Source of the DNA: Thiotrichaceae bacterium UBA7359
GTDB taxonomy: Bacteria > Pseudomonadota > Gammaproteobacteria > Eutrophobiales > Eutrophobiaceae
Assembly (NCBI GenBank): GCA_905182825.1
Contig: CAJJDJ010000098.1
Location: 1-13,728 of the forward strand
DNA length: 13,728 nt
Direction of reading: 5' to 3'
Part shown: piece by piece, positions 1 to 7,365 of the stretch
Position numbering within the stretch: the first letter of the stretch is position 1
Layout: each line of letters opens with the position of its first letter
Notes under the pieces: generated by a model
The model's database searches: none
What the model saw: the letters and a program-made list of their open reading frames with translations, nothing else
Told to the model about the DNA's origin: nothing
Position numbers and translations under genes: made by a program

Positions 1-936
1 TCAGTTGTTCCGGCTGCAGATAATTTTTTCGGCGCATTAAATTCAGCAGTCTTCACCGATGGTTCGTTTGTATATATCCCAAAAGGTGTCCGTTGCCCGA
101 TGGAACTATCGACTTACTTTAGAATCAATGCCTCGAACACCGGACAGTTTGAACGTACGTTAATCATTGCTGATGAAAAAAGTCATGTCAGTTATCTTGA
201 AGGCTGTACTGCACCGATGCGAGATGAAAACCAATTACATGCTGCTGTTGTCGAATTAGTTGCTTTGGAAGATGCAGAGATAAAATACTCAACCGTACAG
301 AACTGGTACCCCGGTGATGAGAATGGTGTTGGTGGTATTTATAACTTTGTCACCAAACGCGCTGATTGCCGCGGCAATAACTCTAAAGTTTCCTGGACAC
401 AAGTCGAAACCGGCTCGGCAATTACTTGGAAATATCCTAGCTGTATACTAAAGGGCGATAATTCGGTCGGTGAATTTTATTCCGTTGCGGTAACGAATAA
501 CTACCAACAAGCTGATACTGGCACGAAAATGATACACATTGGTAAGAACACTAGTAGCACCATCATTTCTAAAGGCATTTCTGCGCGACATGCTCAGCAA
601 TCGTATCGTGGTCTAGTCAAGATAAGTAAAAGTGCGGAAAACGCACGAAACTATACACAATGCGATTCCTTATTAATGGGTGACCAATGTGGTGCGCATA
701 CCTTCCCTTATATCGAAGCTAAAAACTCAAGCGCTACTGTTGAGCATGAAGCCTCAACATCAAAGATTGGTGATGATCAATTATTTTATTGTATGCAACG
801 TGGCATCAAGGAAGAAGATGCAGTCAACATGATCGTTAATGGCTTTTGTAAAGAAGTCTTCAAGGAATTACCAATGGAATTTGCAGTAGAAGCACAGAAA
901 CTATTAGGCATCACACTCGAAGGTGCGGTCGGTTAA
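1..936 (+). CDS. sufB: SufB, Fe-S cluster scaffold subunit (5'-truncated)
   Basis: This is the C-terminal part of SufB, the scaffold subunit of the cytoplasmic SufBC2D complex on which Fe-S clusters are built. The reading frame is open from base 1 (begins SVVPAADNFFGALNSAVFTD), so the gene enters from outside the window. 311 residues are present; full SufB proteins are about 480-495, so roughly 170-185 N-terminal residues are missing. Conserved blocks seen are YIPKGVRCPMELSTYFRIN, LEGCTAP (Cys codon 205-207), the YSTVQNWYPGD region, and GDQCGAHTFPY (Cys codon 688-690), followed by VEHEAS. The GDQCGAH cysteine corresponds to the cysteine implicated in cluster formation in E. coli SufB (C405). 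The frame ends in TAA, 41 bases before sufC. SufD is a paralogue, but the Cys pattern and sequence are those of SufB. Promoter and regulator (for example IscR or SufR) would lie upstream, out of view. Confidence 0.97.
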   Translation, partial: SVVPAADNFFGALNSAVFTDGSFVYIPKGVRCPMELSTYFRINASNTGQFERTLIIADEKSHVSYLEGCTAPMRDENQLHAAVVELVALEDAEIKYSTVQNWYPGDENGVGGIYNFVTKRADCRGNNSKVSWTQVETGSAITWKYPSCILKGDNSVGEFYSVAVTNNYQQADTGTKMIHIGKNTSSTIISKGISARHAQQSYRGLVKISKSAENARNYTQCDSLLMGDQCGAHTFPYIEAKNSSATVEHEASTSKIGDDQLFYCMQRGIKEEDAVNMIVNGFCKEVFKELPMEFAVEAQKLLGITLEGAVG

Positions 937-977
937 TCGGTAGAGACTAAATAATTTAAATATTTTAGGTATAGATA

Positions 978-1727
978 ATGTTAAATATCCAAAACTTACA
1001 TGCGAAAATTGGTAACAAAGAAATCCTCAAAGGTTTAAACCTGAATGTTAATGCCGGAGAAGTACACGCCATTATGGGTCCAAATGGTTCTGGTAAAAGC
1101 ACATTAGCCAATGTCCTGGCAGGTAGGAATGGTTATGACGTCACCAAAGGTATAGTTGAGTATGAAGATAAAAACTTGCTTGAACTTGCGCCAGAAGAGC
1201 GAGCATGGGCAGGCTTATTTCTCGCTTTTCAATACCCGGTAGAAATACCTGGTGTTAATAATGTTTATTTATTAAAGGCAGCGGTTAATGCCGTCCGTAA
1301 ATATCGTGGCGAAACTGAATTAGATGCTGTCGAATTTCTAGGGTTAATCAAAGAAAAGATGAAAATTGTCAAGATGAAAGATGATTTGCTCAATCGATCT
1401 GTTAATGAAGGTTTTTCAGGCGGAGAAAAGAAACGTAATGAGATATTTCAAATGTCCGTACTTGAACCAAAACTTGCCATTCTTGATGAAACAGACTCTG
1501 GTCTTGATATCGATGCATTAAAAATTGTCTCTGAAGGCGTGAATAGCTTACGTAACGAAGAGCGCTCTATTATTTTAGTCACACATTACCAACGCTTATT
1601 GGATTACATTAAACCTGATCACGTACATGTACTAAGCAATGGCAAGATTATTAAGTCTGGCGGGCCTGAACTGGCATTAGAGCTTGAAGAAAAAGGTTAT
1701 GACTGGATTAAGGAAAAAGCTGCGTGA
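978..1727 (+). CDS. sufC: SufC, ATPase of the SUF complex
   Basis: SufC is the ABC-type ATPase that binds SufB and SufD and drives the conformational change needed for cluster assembly. It is cytoplasmic and not a transporter. The 249 residues match the family length. Visible motifs are Walker A GPNGSGKST (residues 34-42), the Q-loop in FLAFQYPVEIPG (Q85), the signature SGGEKKR (147-153), Walker B LAILDE (166-171) with E171, the D-loop SGLD, and switch histidine H203 in VTHYQ. The Q-loop and the signature variant SGGEKKRNE are typical of SufC rather than of importer ATPases. The ATG has a weak Shine-Dalgarno (AGG at 967-969). Its TGA stop overlaps the GTG start of sufD by 4 bases (GTGA), which suggests translational coupling. 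Confidence 0.98.
   Translation: MLNIQNLHAKIGNKEILKGLNLNVNAGEVHAIMGPNGSGKSTLANVLAGRNGYDVTKGIVEYEDKNLLELAPEERAWAGLFLAFQYPVEIPGVNNVYLLKAAVNAVRKYRGETELDAVEFLGLIKEKMKIVKMKDDLLNRSVNEGFSGGEKKRNEIFQMSVLEPKLAILDETDSGLDIDALKIVSEGVNSLRNEERSIILVTHYQRLLDYIKPDHVHVLSNGKIIKSGGPELALELEEKGYDWIKEKAA
1710..1726 (+). promoter_or_regulatory. Ribosome-binding site and GTG start of sufD
   Basis: AAGGA at 1710-1714 lies inside the end of sufC, 9 bases before GTG 1724. This decides the sufD start against the in-frame ATG at 1739. Confidence 0.6.
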
Positions 1728-3061
1728 GTCTAGAGAAAATGAACGACAATATTCAAAATTATGTTAGCGACTTTGAACGGTTAAAAAACGATGATTGGTT
1801 TGCTGAAAGCCGCTATACAGCTTTAAAGCTTTTCAAGGAATCCGGGTTTCCAAACTCAAAACTTGAAAACTGGAAGTATACTGACGTGCGTCCTATTAAG
1901 AGAAAATCATTTTCTAATGTGTCTGAAGTAACTGTTTCGGTCAGCGCTGAAGAAGTAAATGCAATACGATTTGATGACCTTGATTGCATAGAAATAGTTT
2001 TCATTAATGGTATGTTTTCAAAAGAACATTCTAGTCTCAGCGCTTTAGACAAAGGTATAGTCGTTGAAAATATGTTGGATGCTTTGGCAAATGACAAAGA
2101 TCTTTTGACAAAGCATTTGACAAAATATGCTAATGATAACGTTAGTCCTTTCATCGCGTTAAATACCGCATTTATAAAAAATGGTACGTTTATTAATGTG
2201 GCGCCTAATACTCTTATTGAAAAACCTATCAATATTTTATATTTGTCAAAAGAGAGTAATGGTGCGCTTGCTATCCACCCCAGAAACCTTATCGTTATGG
2301 GTGAAAATTCTGAAGCAACTATAATTGAAAGTTATATTGGCCTTGATAATGCAAATTATTTTACCAATTCAGTAACAGAGGTTACTTTGTCACCCAGCGC
2401 AAACCTTAAACACTATAAGATTCAGCAAGAGAGTCTAAATGCATACCATATTGGCAATCTAAATGTTATGCAGGGCAAAGACAGTAAACTTGAATCGCAT
2501 TCGATTTCTTTGGGAGGAGCTTTAGTTCGCAATGATATACACGGACAACTTGCTGCAGAAGGTGCAGAAATCATAATGAACGGTTTATACATGACCGGTA
2601 ATAAACAACATGTAGATAATCATACCCGTATTGACCACTTAAAGCCTCGCACACTCAGCACAGAAAACTATCGCGGCGTGCTCAACGGAAAAAGTCGCGC
2701 GGTATTTAATGGGAAGGTTATTGTTCACAAAGATGCACAAAAGATAGAAGCGCATCAACACAATGCCAACTTACTTTTATCTGACGATGCAGAAATTGAT
2801 ACTAAACCTGAACTAGAGATCTATGCCGATGATGTTAAATGCACTCATGGTGCAACCGTCGGTCAACTAGATCAAAACATGTTATTCTATTTACGTTCAC
2901 GTGCGATAGATGAAGAAACAGCACGCAGTTTATTAACCTATGCATTTGCTGACGAACTTATCAGCAATATAAGCTTCGCGCCGATCAGAAATCGTCTAGA
3001 ACGTCTGGTCATCGGTCAACTACCCGATGCCGCCTTAATTCGTGAGTTTACTAATGAATAA
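1724..3061 (+). CDS. sufD: SufD, Fe-S assembly scaffold subunit
   Basis: SufD is the SufB paralogue that completes the SufBC2D scaffold and contributes to iron acquisition and cluster formation. The 445 residues are slightly more than E. coli SufD (about 423). The N-terminal part is variable, with the SufD-like block NSKLENWKYTDVRPI (44-58). The beta-helix core and C-terminal region carry HQHNANLLLSDDAEIDTKPE (344-363) and CTHGATVG (373-380). His375 in CTHGAT matches the conserved SufD histidine (E. coli H360) at the SufB-SufD interface. The GTG start at 1724 is chosen because AAGGA (1710-1714) stands 9 bases upstream and because the 4-base overlap with sufC suits coupling. The alternative ATG at 1739 lacks as good a ribosome site. 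The gene overlaps the start of sufS by 8 bases. Confidence 0.96.
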   Translation: MSLEKMNDNIQNYVSDFERLKNDDWFAESRYTALKLFKESGFPNSKLENWKYTDVRPIKRKSFSNVSEVTVSVSAEEVNAIRFDDLDCIEIVFINGMFSKEHSSLSALDKGIVVENMLDALANDKDLLTKHLTKYANDNVSPFIALNTAFIKNGTFINVAPNTLIEKPINILYLSKESNGALAIHPRNLIVMGENSEATIIESYIGLDNANYFTNSVTEVTLSPSANLKHYKIQQESLNAYHIGNLNVMQGKDSKLESHSISLGGALVRNDIHGQLAAEGAEIIMNGLYMTGNKQHVDNHTRIDHLKPRTLSTENYRGVLNGKSRAVFNGKVIVHKDAQKIEAHQHNANLLLSDDAEIDTKPELEIYADDVKCTHGATVGQLDQNMLFYLRSRAIDEETARSLLTYAFADELISNISFAPIRNRLERLVIGQLPDAALIREFTNE

Positions 3062-4316
3062 TTCTAATACAGCAAAGACTATAACAAATATATCTGCTCC
3101 GTTTGATGTAGAGAGATTTCGTAAAGATTTTCCTATATTAAATGAACAGGTGCATGGAAAACCACTTGTGTATCTTGATAACGCTGCTACTTCACAAAAA
3201 CCAAAACAGGTTATTGAAAGCTTAGATGCTTACTATCGCGAGACAAATTCCAATATTCATCGTGGAGTACATACGCTCAGCGAACAAGCGACAGCGATTT
3301 ACGAAAAAGCACGCGGCAAGGTTAAAGAATTTATTAATTCCGACTCAATAAAAGAAATCGTGTTTGTGCGTGGTGCAACGGAAGGCATCAATCTTGTCGC
3401 ACAGAGTTTTGGACGTAACATGTTAAAGCCAGGTGATGAGATCATTATTACTGAACTTGAACACCATTCGAACATTGTTCCATGGCAAATTCTTAGTGAA
3501 CAAACTGGCGCAACGCTGAACTATATTCCGATTAATGATGCAGGTGAGTTAATCCTCGAAGAGTATGAAAAATTACTCAGCGATAAAACATGCATTGTTG
3601 CCGTTGGCCATATCTCTAACGCATTAGGCACGATCAACCCGATCAAAACTATTATCGATAAAGCCCATGCCGTTGGTGCAAAAGTAATCGTTGATGGTGC
3701 TCAAGCCGTACCGCATACACGAGTTGATGTTAGAGAACTCGATTGCGATTTCTATGTCTTTTCCGGCCATAAGCTTTTCGGACCAACCGGCATTGGTGTA
3801 CTCTATGGCAAAGAAGCAATATTAGAATCGATGCCTCCTTATCAGGGTGGTGGCGATATGATTCAAACGGTTAGCATGGAAAAGAGTACCTATAACGCCT
3901 TACCATATAAGTTCGAAGCAGGAACGCCGCATATCGCAGGTGTTATTGGTCTAGGTGCTGCGATTGATTATGTTGATCAGCTTGGACTTGAAGCCGCTGC
4001 ACAATATGAAATCGAACTGCTTGATTATGCTGATGAACAAGCTTCTCAAGTTCCTGGTTTGAATTTTGTAGGTACTGCAAAAAACAAAACTAGTATTCTC
4101 TCATTCACCTTGGATGGTATTCACCCACACGACATTGGCACCATACTTGATGGAGAAGGTGTCGCGATTCGTGCTGGGCACCACTGTGCGATGCCGGTAA
4201 TGGAACGATTCAATATTCCAGCAACAGCCAGAGCTTCATTTGCTTTCTACAATACTCGGCAAGAAGTAGATGCGTTAATACAAGCCATCGATAAATGTCA
4301 AAAGGTATTCAACTAA
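3054..4316 (+). CDS. sufS: SufS, type II cysteine desulfurase
   Basis: SufS is a PLP-dependent enzyme that takes sulfur from L-cysteine, giving alanine and an enzyme-bound persulfide that is passed on for cluster assembly. From ATG 3054 it has 420 residues, normal for SufS (about 406-420). Key residues are LDNAATSQKP near the N terminus, His137 in ELEHHSN (stacks on PLP), Asp214 in VDGAQAVPH, the Schiff-base Lys240 in FSGHKLFGPTG, and the catalytic Cys378 in RAGHHCAMPVM. The short loop around that Cys is of group II type, which separates it from IscS/NifS. An in-frame GTG at 3042 would add four residues but has no ribosome site, so ATG 3054 (8-base overlap with sufD) is preferred. Group II desulfurases need a partner such as SufE or SufU to work well; the next gene supplies one. 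Confidence 0.97.
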   Translation: MNNSNTAKTITNISAPFDVERFRKDFPILNEQVHGKPLVYLDNAATSQKPKQVIESLDAYYRETNSNIHRGVHTLSEQATAIYEKARGKVKEFINSDSIKEIVFVRGATEGINLVAQSFGRNMLKPGDEIIITELEHHSNIVPWQILSEQTGATLNYIPINDAGELILEEYEKLLSDKTCIVAVGHISNALGTINPIKTIIDKAHAVGAKVIVDGAQAVPHTRVDVRELDCDFYVFSGHKLFGPTGIGVLYGKEAILESMPPYQGGGDMIQTVSMEKSTYNALPYKFEAGTPHIAGVIGLGAAIDYVDQLGLEAAAQYEIELLDYADEQASQVPGLNFVGTAKNKTSILSFTLDGIHPHDIGTILDGEGVAIRAGHHCAMPVMERFNIPATARASFAFYNTRQEVDALIQAIDKCQKVFN

Positions 4317-4318
4317 TG
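4301..4318 (+). promoter_or_regulatory. Ribosome-binding site deciding the sufU start
   Basis: AAAGG at 4301-4305 lies 10 bases before ATG 4316, inside the end of sufS. It favours that start over the ATG at 4295 and suggests coupling with sufS through the TAATG overlap. Confidence 0.55.
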
Positions 4319-4762
4319 TTTGATATAAAAGATCTCTATCAAGAAGTTATCGTTGACCACAACCGTAGCCCGCGTAACTTTGGAAGACTTGAGAATGCCG
4401 ACACTACTCTTGAAGGTTTTAATCCTCTTTGCGGTGACAAGCTAACCCTATACCTTAAAACCAATAGCGGAAAAATTAATGAGATTGCATTTGATGGCTC
4501 AGGCTGTGCTATTTCAGTCGCATCAGCATCATTAATGACCGACGCAATGAAGGGCAAATCATTGGACGAAGCAGAAATATTGTTTAATCAGTTTCATAAT
4601 TTAGTTACCACAGATGATGACTATGATGCAGAGAGTTTAGGCAAACTTGTGGCACTGGCTGGCGTTAAAGATTACCCCGCCAGAGTTAAATGTGCTTCAC
4701 TTTGTTGGCACACACTTCATTCAGCACTGCAAGGTGATAATGCTCCTGTTAAAACAGAATAA
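4316..4762 (+). CDS. sufU: SufU-type sulfur acceptor / NifU-family scaffold protein
   Basis: This NifU/IscU-fold protein has 148 residues. It carries the three conserved cysteines C39 (PLCGD), C64 (GSGCAIS) and C126 (RVKCASL), with Asp41 after the first, the zinc-ligand set of SufU. Between the second and third cysteines there is an extra stretch of about 20 residues (around 90-112) ending ESLGKLVALAGVKDYPARVKC. This insertion distinguishes SufU from IscU, as does the absence of an LPPVK motif (HscA recognition). In Bacillus, SufU is a Zn-dependent sulfur acceptor from SufS; the same role is inferred here because no SufE gene is visible. A further cysteine, C130, is present. Start ATG 4316 overlaps the sufS stop by one base (TAATG) and has AAAGG at 4301-4305; the upstream in-frame ATG at 4295 lies before that site and is less likely. 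Confidence 0.92.
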   Translation: MFDIKDLYQEVIVDHNRSPRNFGRLENADTTLEGFNPLCGDKLTLYLKTNSGKINEIAFDGSGCAISVASASLMTDAMKGKSLDEAEILFNQFHNLVTTDDDYDAESLGKLVALAGVKDYPARVKCASLCWHTLHSALQGDNAPVKTE

Positions 4763-4776
4763 TAAAATAAATTGTC

Positions 4777-5334
4777 ATGCAAGAAAATAAACCCATAACG
4801 TTAGAACGCGACTGCGAGGCAGTCTTAATTCCAGTCGGCACACCATTAGAGTTGCCCGAGGGAACCGTCGTATTAGTGACCCAGGCGCTCGGTGGCAGTT
4901 ACACCGTCAATGTTAATGGCAATCTCGCACGTATTGCGGCAAAAGATGCTGATGCCCTTGGTTTTGAGATTGAAGACATTGTTGATGAAACTATCGAAAA
5001 AGAAGTAACTGGTGATGGCAGCGTTGATGAAGATTTAGTTTGGGAACAAATGCGAACCTGTTATGACCCGGAGATACCTATAAATATAGTTGAGCTTGGA
5101 CTCATTTATGAATGTAATATCACTCCACTAGGTGCAGATGGAAATCAGATCGACATTGTCATGACGTTAACAGCTGCGGGATGTGGTATGGGTGACTTTC
5201 TTGCTGATGATGTTCGTTCCAAGGTATTAACTCTCCCTAATGTAACTCGAGTTAATGTTAGCGTAACTTTTGAACCACCTTGGAATCAAGAAATGATGTC
5301 AGAAGCAGCAAGATTAGAAACAGGCATGTATTAG
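4777..5334 (+). CDS. sufT: SufT, MIP18/DUF59-family Fe-S maturation factor
   Basis: SufT proteins combine an N-terminal SufT-specific region with a C-terminal MIP18/DUF59 domain and help mature Fe-S proteins, probably in cluster transfer; this role is known from Staphylococcus aureus under high Fe-S demand. The 185 residues fit the family. The N-terminal hallmark is RDCEAVLIPVGTPLELPEGT (11-30), followed by VTQALGGSYTV. The MIP18 domain (about 86-172) has DPEIPINIVELGLIY (97-111) and LTAAGCGMGD (131-140) with the conserved Cys136, and ends VTFEPPWN. The ATG lies 14 bases after the sufU stop without a clear Shine-Dalgarno, so translation may depend on coupling. Family membership is clear; the exact role in this organism is inferred from context. 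Confidence 0.93.
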   Translation: MQENKPITLERDCEAVLIPVGTPLELPEGTVVLVTQALGGSYTVNVNGNLARIAAKDADALGFEIEDIVDETIEKEVTGDGSVDEDLVWEQMRTCYDPEIPINIVELGLIYECNITPLGADGNQIDIVMTLTAAGCGMGDFLADDVRSKVLTLPNVTRVNVSVTFEPPWNQEMMSEAARLETGMY

Positions 5335-5335
5335 C

Positions 5336-5674
5336 ATGGCAGGATGGTTTGATGTATCTCCGGAAAAGGAGCTATTACCGGGGCAAGCGAAGTTGATTGA
5401 TGTTGATAATGTCATGATTGCCGTCTTAAATATCGATGGTGAATATCATGCTATTGAAGATGTCTGTACTCATGATGGCTCTCCAATGCTCGGTTGCGGT
5501 CTGAAATCAGAACAAGTCATCGAAGGCGCAGAAATTATTTGTCCACGCCATGGGGCTCGTTTTTGTGTCAAAACCGGCAATGCATTAACGCCTCCAGCTT
5601 ACGAGCCAACCGTGATATTTCCAGTTCGCGTAGAAAATGGCATTATTCAAGTAATTGACGATCGTTGGGATTAA
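5336..5674 (+). CDS. Small Rieske [2Fe-2S] ferredoxin-like protein
   Basis: This is a single-domain Rieske protein of 112 residues. The two cluster-binding boxes are CTHDGSPM (C44, H46) and CPRHGARF (C69, H72), so the cluster should be a [2Fe-2S] bound by two Cys and two His. There is no signal peptide or membrane segment, so it is likely cytoplasmic, and it resembles ferredoxin components of aromatic-ring dioxygenases and NirD-type domains more than the cytochrome bc1 Rieske subunit. No oxygenase or reductase gene is adjacent. The ATG starts one base after the sufT stop, so it is co-transcribed with and probably translationally coupled to the suf genes. It may be an electron donor in cluster assembly or repair, or only a client of SUF; that is inference. 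Confidence 0.9.
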   Translation: MAGWFDVSPEKELLPGQAKLIDVDNVMIAVLNIDGEYHAIEDVCTHDGSPMLGCGLKSEQVIEGAEIICPRHGARFCVKTGNALTPPAYEPTVIFPVRVENGIIQVIDDRWD

Positions 5675-5825
5675 ATCATCTGAATTTACTGTTTTAATTA
5701 AAATTTTGATTAGATTATTGCCTTATACAAAAGATTAATCCTATCCATAGTTTCATACAATGCACTTTAGCAAGTATAATTTCACGATTTCATTATTAAT
5801 GAACGAGTCGAGGAGATTTGGTTAA
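5675..5825 (+). other. Intergenic region between the suf operon and ndk
   Basis: The 151 bases hold no gene that can be supported. The first half is AT-rich, with an AT-only 12-base palindrome (5692-5703) just past the suf operon. No GC-rich hairpin with a T-run is seen, so no confident Rho-independent terminator can be called. The second half contains the ndk promoter and ribosome site. Confidence 0.6.
5752..5780 (+). promoter_or_regulatory. Predicted sigma70-type promoter of ndk
   Basis: A perfect -10 box TATAAT (5775-5780) is preceded by TTCATA (5752-5757), which matches four of six bases of the -35 consensus at the ideal 17-base spacing. Transcription would start near 5787 and drive ndk and probably rlmN-pilW-rodZ, which follow with gaps of 4 bases or less. 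Confidence 0.65.
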
Positions 5826-5828
5826 ATG
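5811..5828 (+). promoter_or_regulatory. Strong ribosome-binding site of ndk
   Basis: AGGAG (5811-5815) lies 10 bases before ATG 5826. It is the best Shine-Dalgarno match in the window, consistent with an abundant housekeeping enzyme. Confidence 0.7.
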
Positions 5829-6272
5829 GCACTTGAAAGAACACTCACGATAATTAAACCTGACGCTGTTGCCGCAAACAACATCGGCAATATATTAGCG
5901 ATTATAGAAGTAGCCGGCCTTCGTGTTATTGCAGCAAAAATGCTGCATATGTCAGATGAACATACAGAAAGTCTCTATGAAGAACATAAAAAACGTCCTT
6001 TTTATGCTTCATTAGCTGGCTACATGACATCCGGTCCGGTATTGATAATGGTACTTGAAGGTGAGAATGCAGTCTTCACCTTGCGTAAAATCATGGGAGC
6101 AACAATCCCCAAAGATGCAGAAACTAGTACTATTCGTAATCTTTATGCCGAACATGAACAAAAAGATGGCGCCCTTGAAAACGCAATACATGGTTCGGAC
6201 AGTATCGCTAACGCACAAAGAGAGATAGTCTTTTTCTTTAAACCTGAAGAGATTTCCTCAAGAACACGCTAA
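5826..6272 (+). CDS. ndk: Nucleoside diphosphate kinase
   Basis: Ndk transfers the terminal phosphate from ATP to other (d)NDPs through a phosphohistidine, balancing nucleotide pools in the cytoplasm. The 148 residues begin with the typical ALERTLTIIKPDAV (K11). Active-site residues present are R87 and T93 (LRKIMGAT), R104 (STIR), N119 and the phospho-acceptor H122 in NAIHGSDS, so the enzyme should be active. The unusual point is the stretch between R104 and N119: 14 residues here, against nine in E. coli Ndk. This amounts to a five-residue insertion (in the region AEHEQKDGALE) just before the catalytic histidine. The rest aligns without gaps by eye. It heads the block that continues with rlmN, four bases downstream. 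Confidence 0.97.
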   Translation: MALERTLTIIKPDAVAANNIGNILAIIEVAGLRVIAAKMLHMSDEHTESLYEEHKKRPFYASLAGYMTSGPVLIMVLEGENAVFTLRKIMGATIPKDAETSTIRNLYAEHEQKDGALENAIHGSDSIANAQREIVFFFKPEEISSRTR

Positions 6273-6276
6273 AAAA

Positions 6277-7365
6277 ATGACTAATATAACCAACATTCTT
6301 GATCACGACAGAAAATCTCTAGAAATTTACTTTGATAAGATCGGTGATAAGTCTTTTCGTGCGCAACAAGTAATTAAATGGATATTTCATCATGGTGTCG
6401 TTGATTATGCATCAATGACCAACTTGAGTAAGAACTTGCGCAGTAAGCTTGAAAAAAAAACCATCATCAAATTTCCAGAAATCATTACTGAACAAAAATC
6501 CGAGGATGGCACACGAAAATGGCTTGTTCAATTAGACAGCAAGAACTCTGTTGAAACAGTATTCATCCCCGAGAATGATAGAGGGACGCTTTGCATTTCA
6601 TCACAAGTTGGCTGTCCACTGGACTGTAAGTTCTGTTCCACCGCACAACAAGGCTTTAATCGTAACTTAACTACAAGTGAGATAATTGGCCAAGTCTGGA
6701 TTGCTAACAAAGCACTTGGATGTTTTCAAAGCGGCAAACGCATGATAACCAATATCGTATTTATGGGCATGGGCGAACCTTTACTCAATTATGCCAATGT
6801 ACTTAAAACAATAAATCTATTAACAGATGATCTTGCGTTTGGTCTTGCTCGTCGTCGCGTTACTGTCAGTACTTCTGGCATCATCCCTGAAATAGACAAA
6901 TTGAAAAATGATACAAATGTGAGCCTCGCAATTTCCTTACATGCTAGCAACAATGAATTGAGGAATAGTATTGTACCGATAAATCGTTCATATCCACTAA
7001 TCGATTTACTGGCTGCATGTAAACGTTTTTCTGAAGCCCGAGATGATGATGCTGTTACAATTGAATACGTCATGCTTAACGATATTAATGATAGTGTTCG
7101 GGATGCACGTGACCTTGTGAAATGTCTCCAAGGTTTACCTTCTAAAGTAAATTTGATTCCATTTAACAAATTTCCGGGCACCAACTATACTTGTTCGGAT
7201 ATGAACACAATTAATGCATTCAGAGATATATTGATGAAGGCTGGAATATTTACCATAACACGTAAAACACGTGGTGATGATATAGATGCAGCCTGTGGTC
7301 AACTTGTTGGTAAAGTAGCATCGAAATCCGCTAGATATAAAATGCATAAAGCAGAGATGATTTGA
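6277..7365 (+). CDS. rlmN: RlmN, dual-specificity 23S rRNA (A2503-C2) / tRNA (A37-C2) methyltransferase
   Basis: RlmN is a radical-SAM enzyme that methylates C2 of A2503 in 23S rRNA and of A37 in some tRNAs, through a methylated cysteine intermediate. The 362 residues are normal. The [4Fe-4S] motif CxxxCxxC is C113-C117-C120 in GCPLDCKFCSTAQQGFNRN. The two further cysteines needed for catalysis are C106 (TLCISSQ) and C340 (DDIDAACGQL). The SAM-binding GMGEPLLN block is present. The TRGDDIDAACGQL ending separates it from Cfr by context and overall sequence. The ATG has no evident Shine-Dalgarno and sits four bases after ndk, suggesting re-initiation. A run of nine A (6452-6460) lies in the N-terminal part without breaking the frame. 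The enzyme needs a [4Fe-4S] cluster and so is a likely client of the SUF genes upstream. Confidence 0.97.
   Translation: MTNITNILDHDRKSLEIYFDKIGDKSFRAQQVIKWIFHHGVVDYASMTNLSKNLRSKLEKKTIIKFPEIITEQKSEDGTRKWLVQLDSKNSVETVFIPENDRGTLCISSQVGCPLDCKFCSTAQQGFNRNLTTSEIIGQVWIANKALGCFQSGKRMITNIVFMGMGEPLLNYANVLKTINLLTDDLAFGLARRRVTVSTSGIIPEIDKLKNDTNVSLAISLHASNNELRNSIVPINRSYPLIDLLAACKRFSEARDDDAVTIEYVMLNDINDSVRDARDLVKCLQGLPSKVNLIPFNKFPGTNYTCSDMNTINAFRDILMKAGIFTITRKTRGDDIDAACGQLVGKVASKSARYKMHKAEMI

Noticed and set aside
1813..2232. Antisense open frame of 139 codons opposite sufD
   Set aside because: It lies inside sufD on the other strand, has no family resemblance, and would break a tightly packed same-strand operon.
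5692..5703. AT-only palindrome TTTTAATTAAAA after the Rieske gene as a suf terminator
   Set aside because: It has no G-C pairs and no loop and would form no stable hairpin, so it fits chance in AT-rich DNA better.
6789..7184. Antisense open frame of 131 codons opposite rlmN
   Set aside because: It overlaps conserved RlmN sequence, has no motif and no plausible ribosome site.
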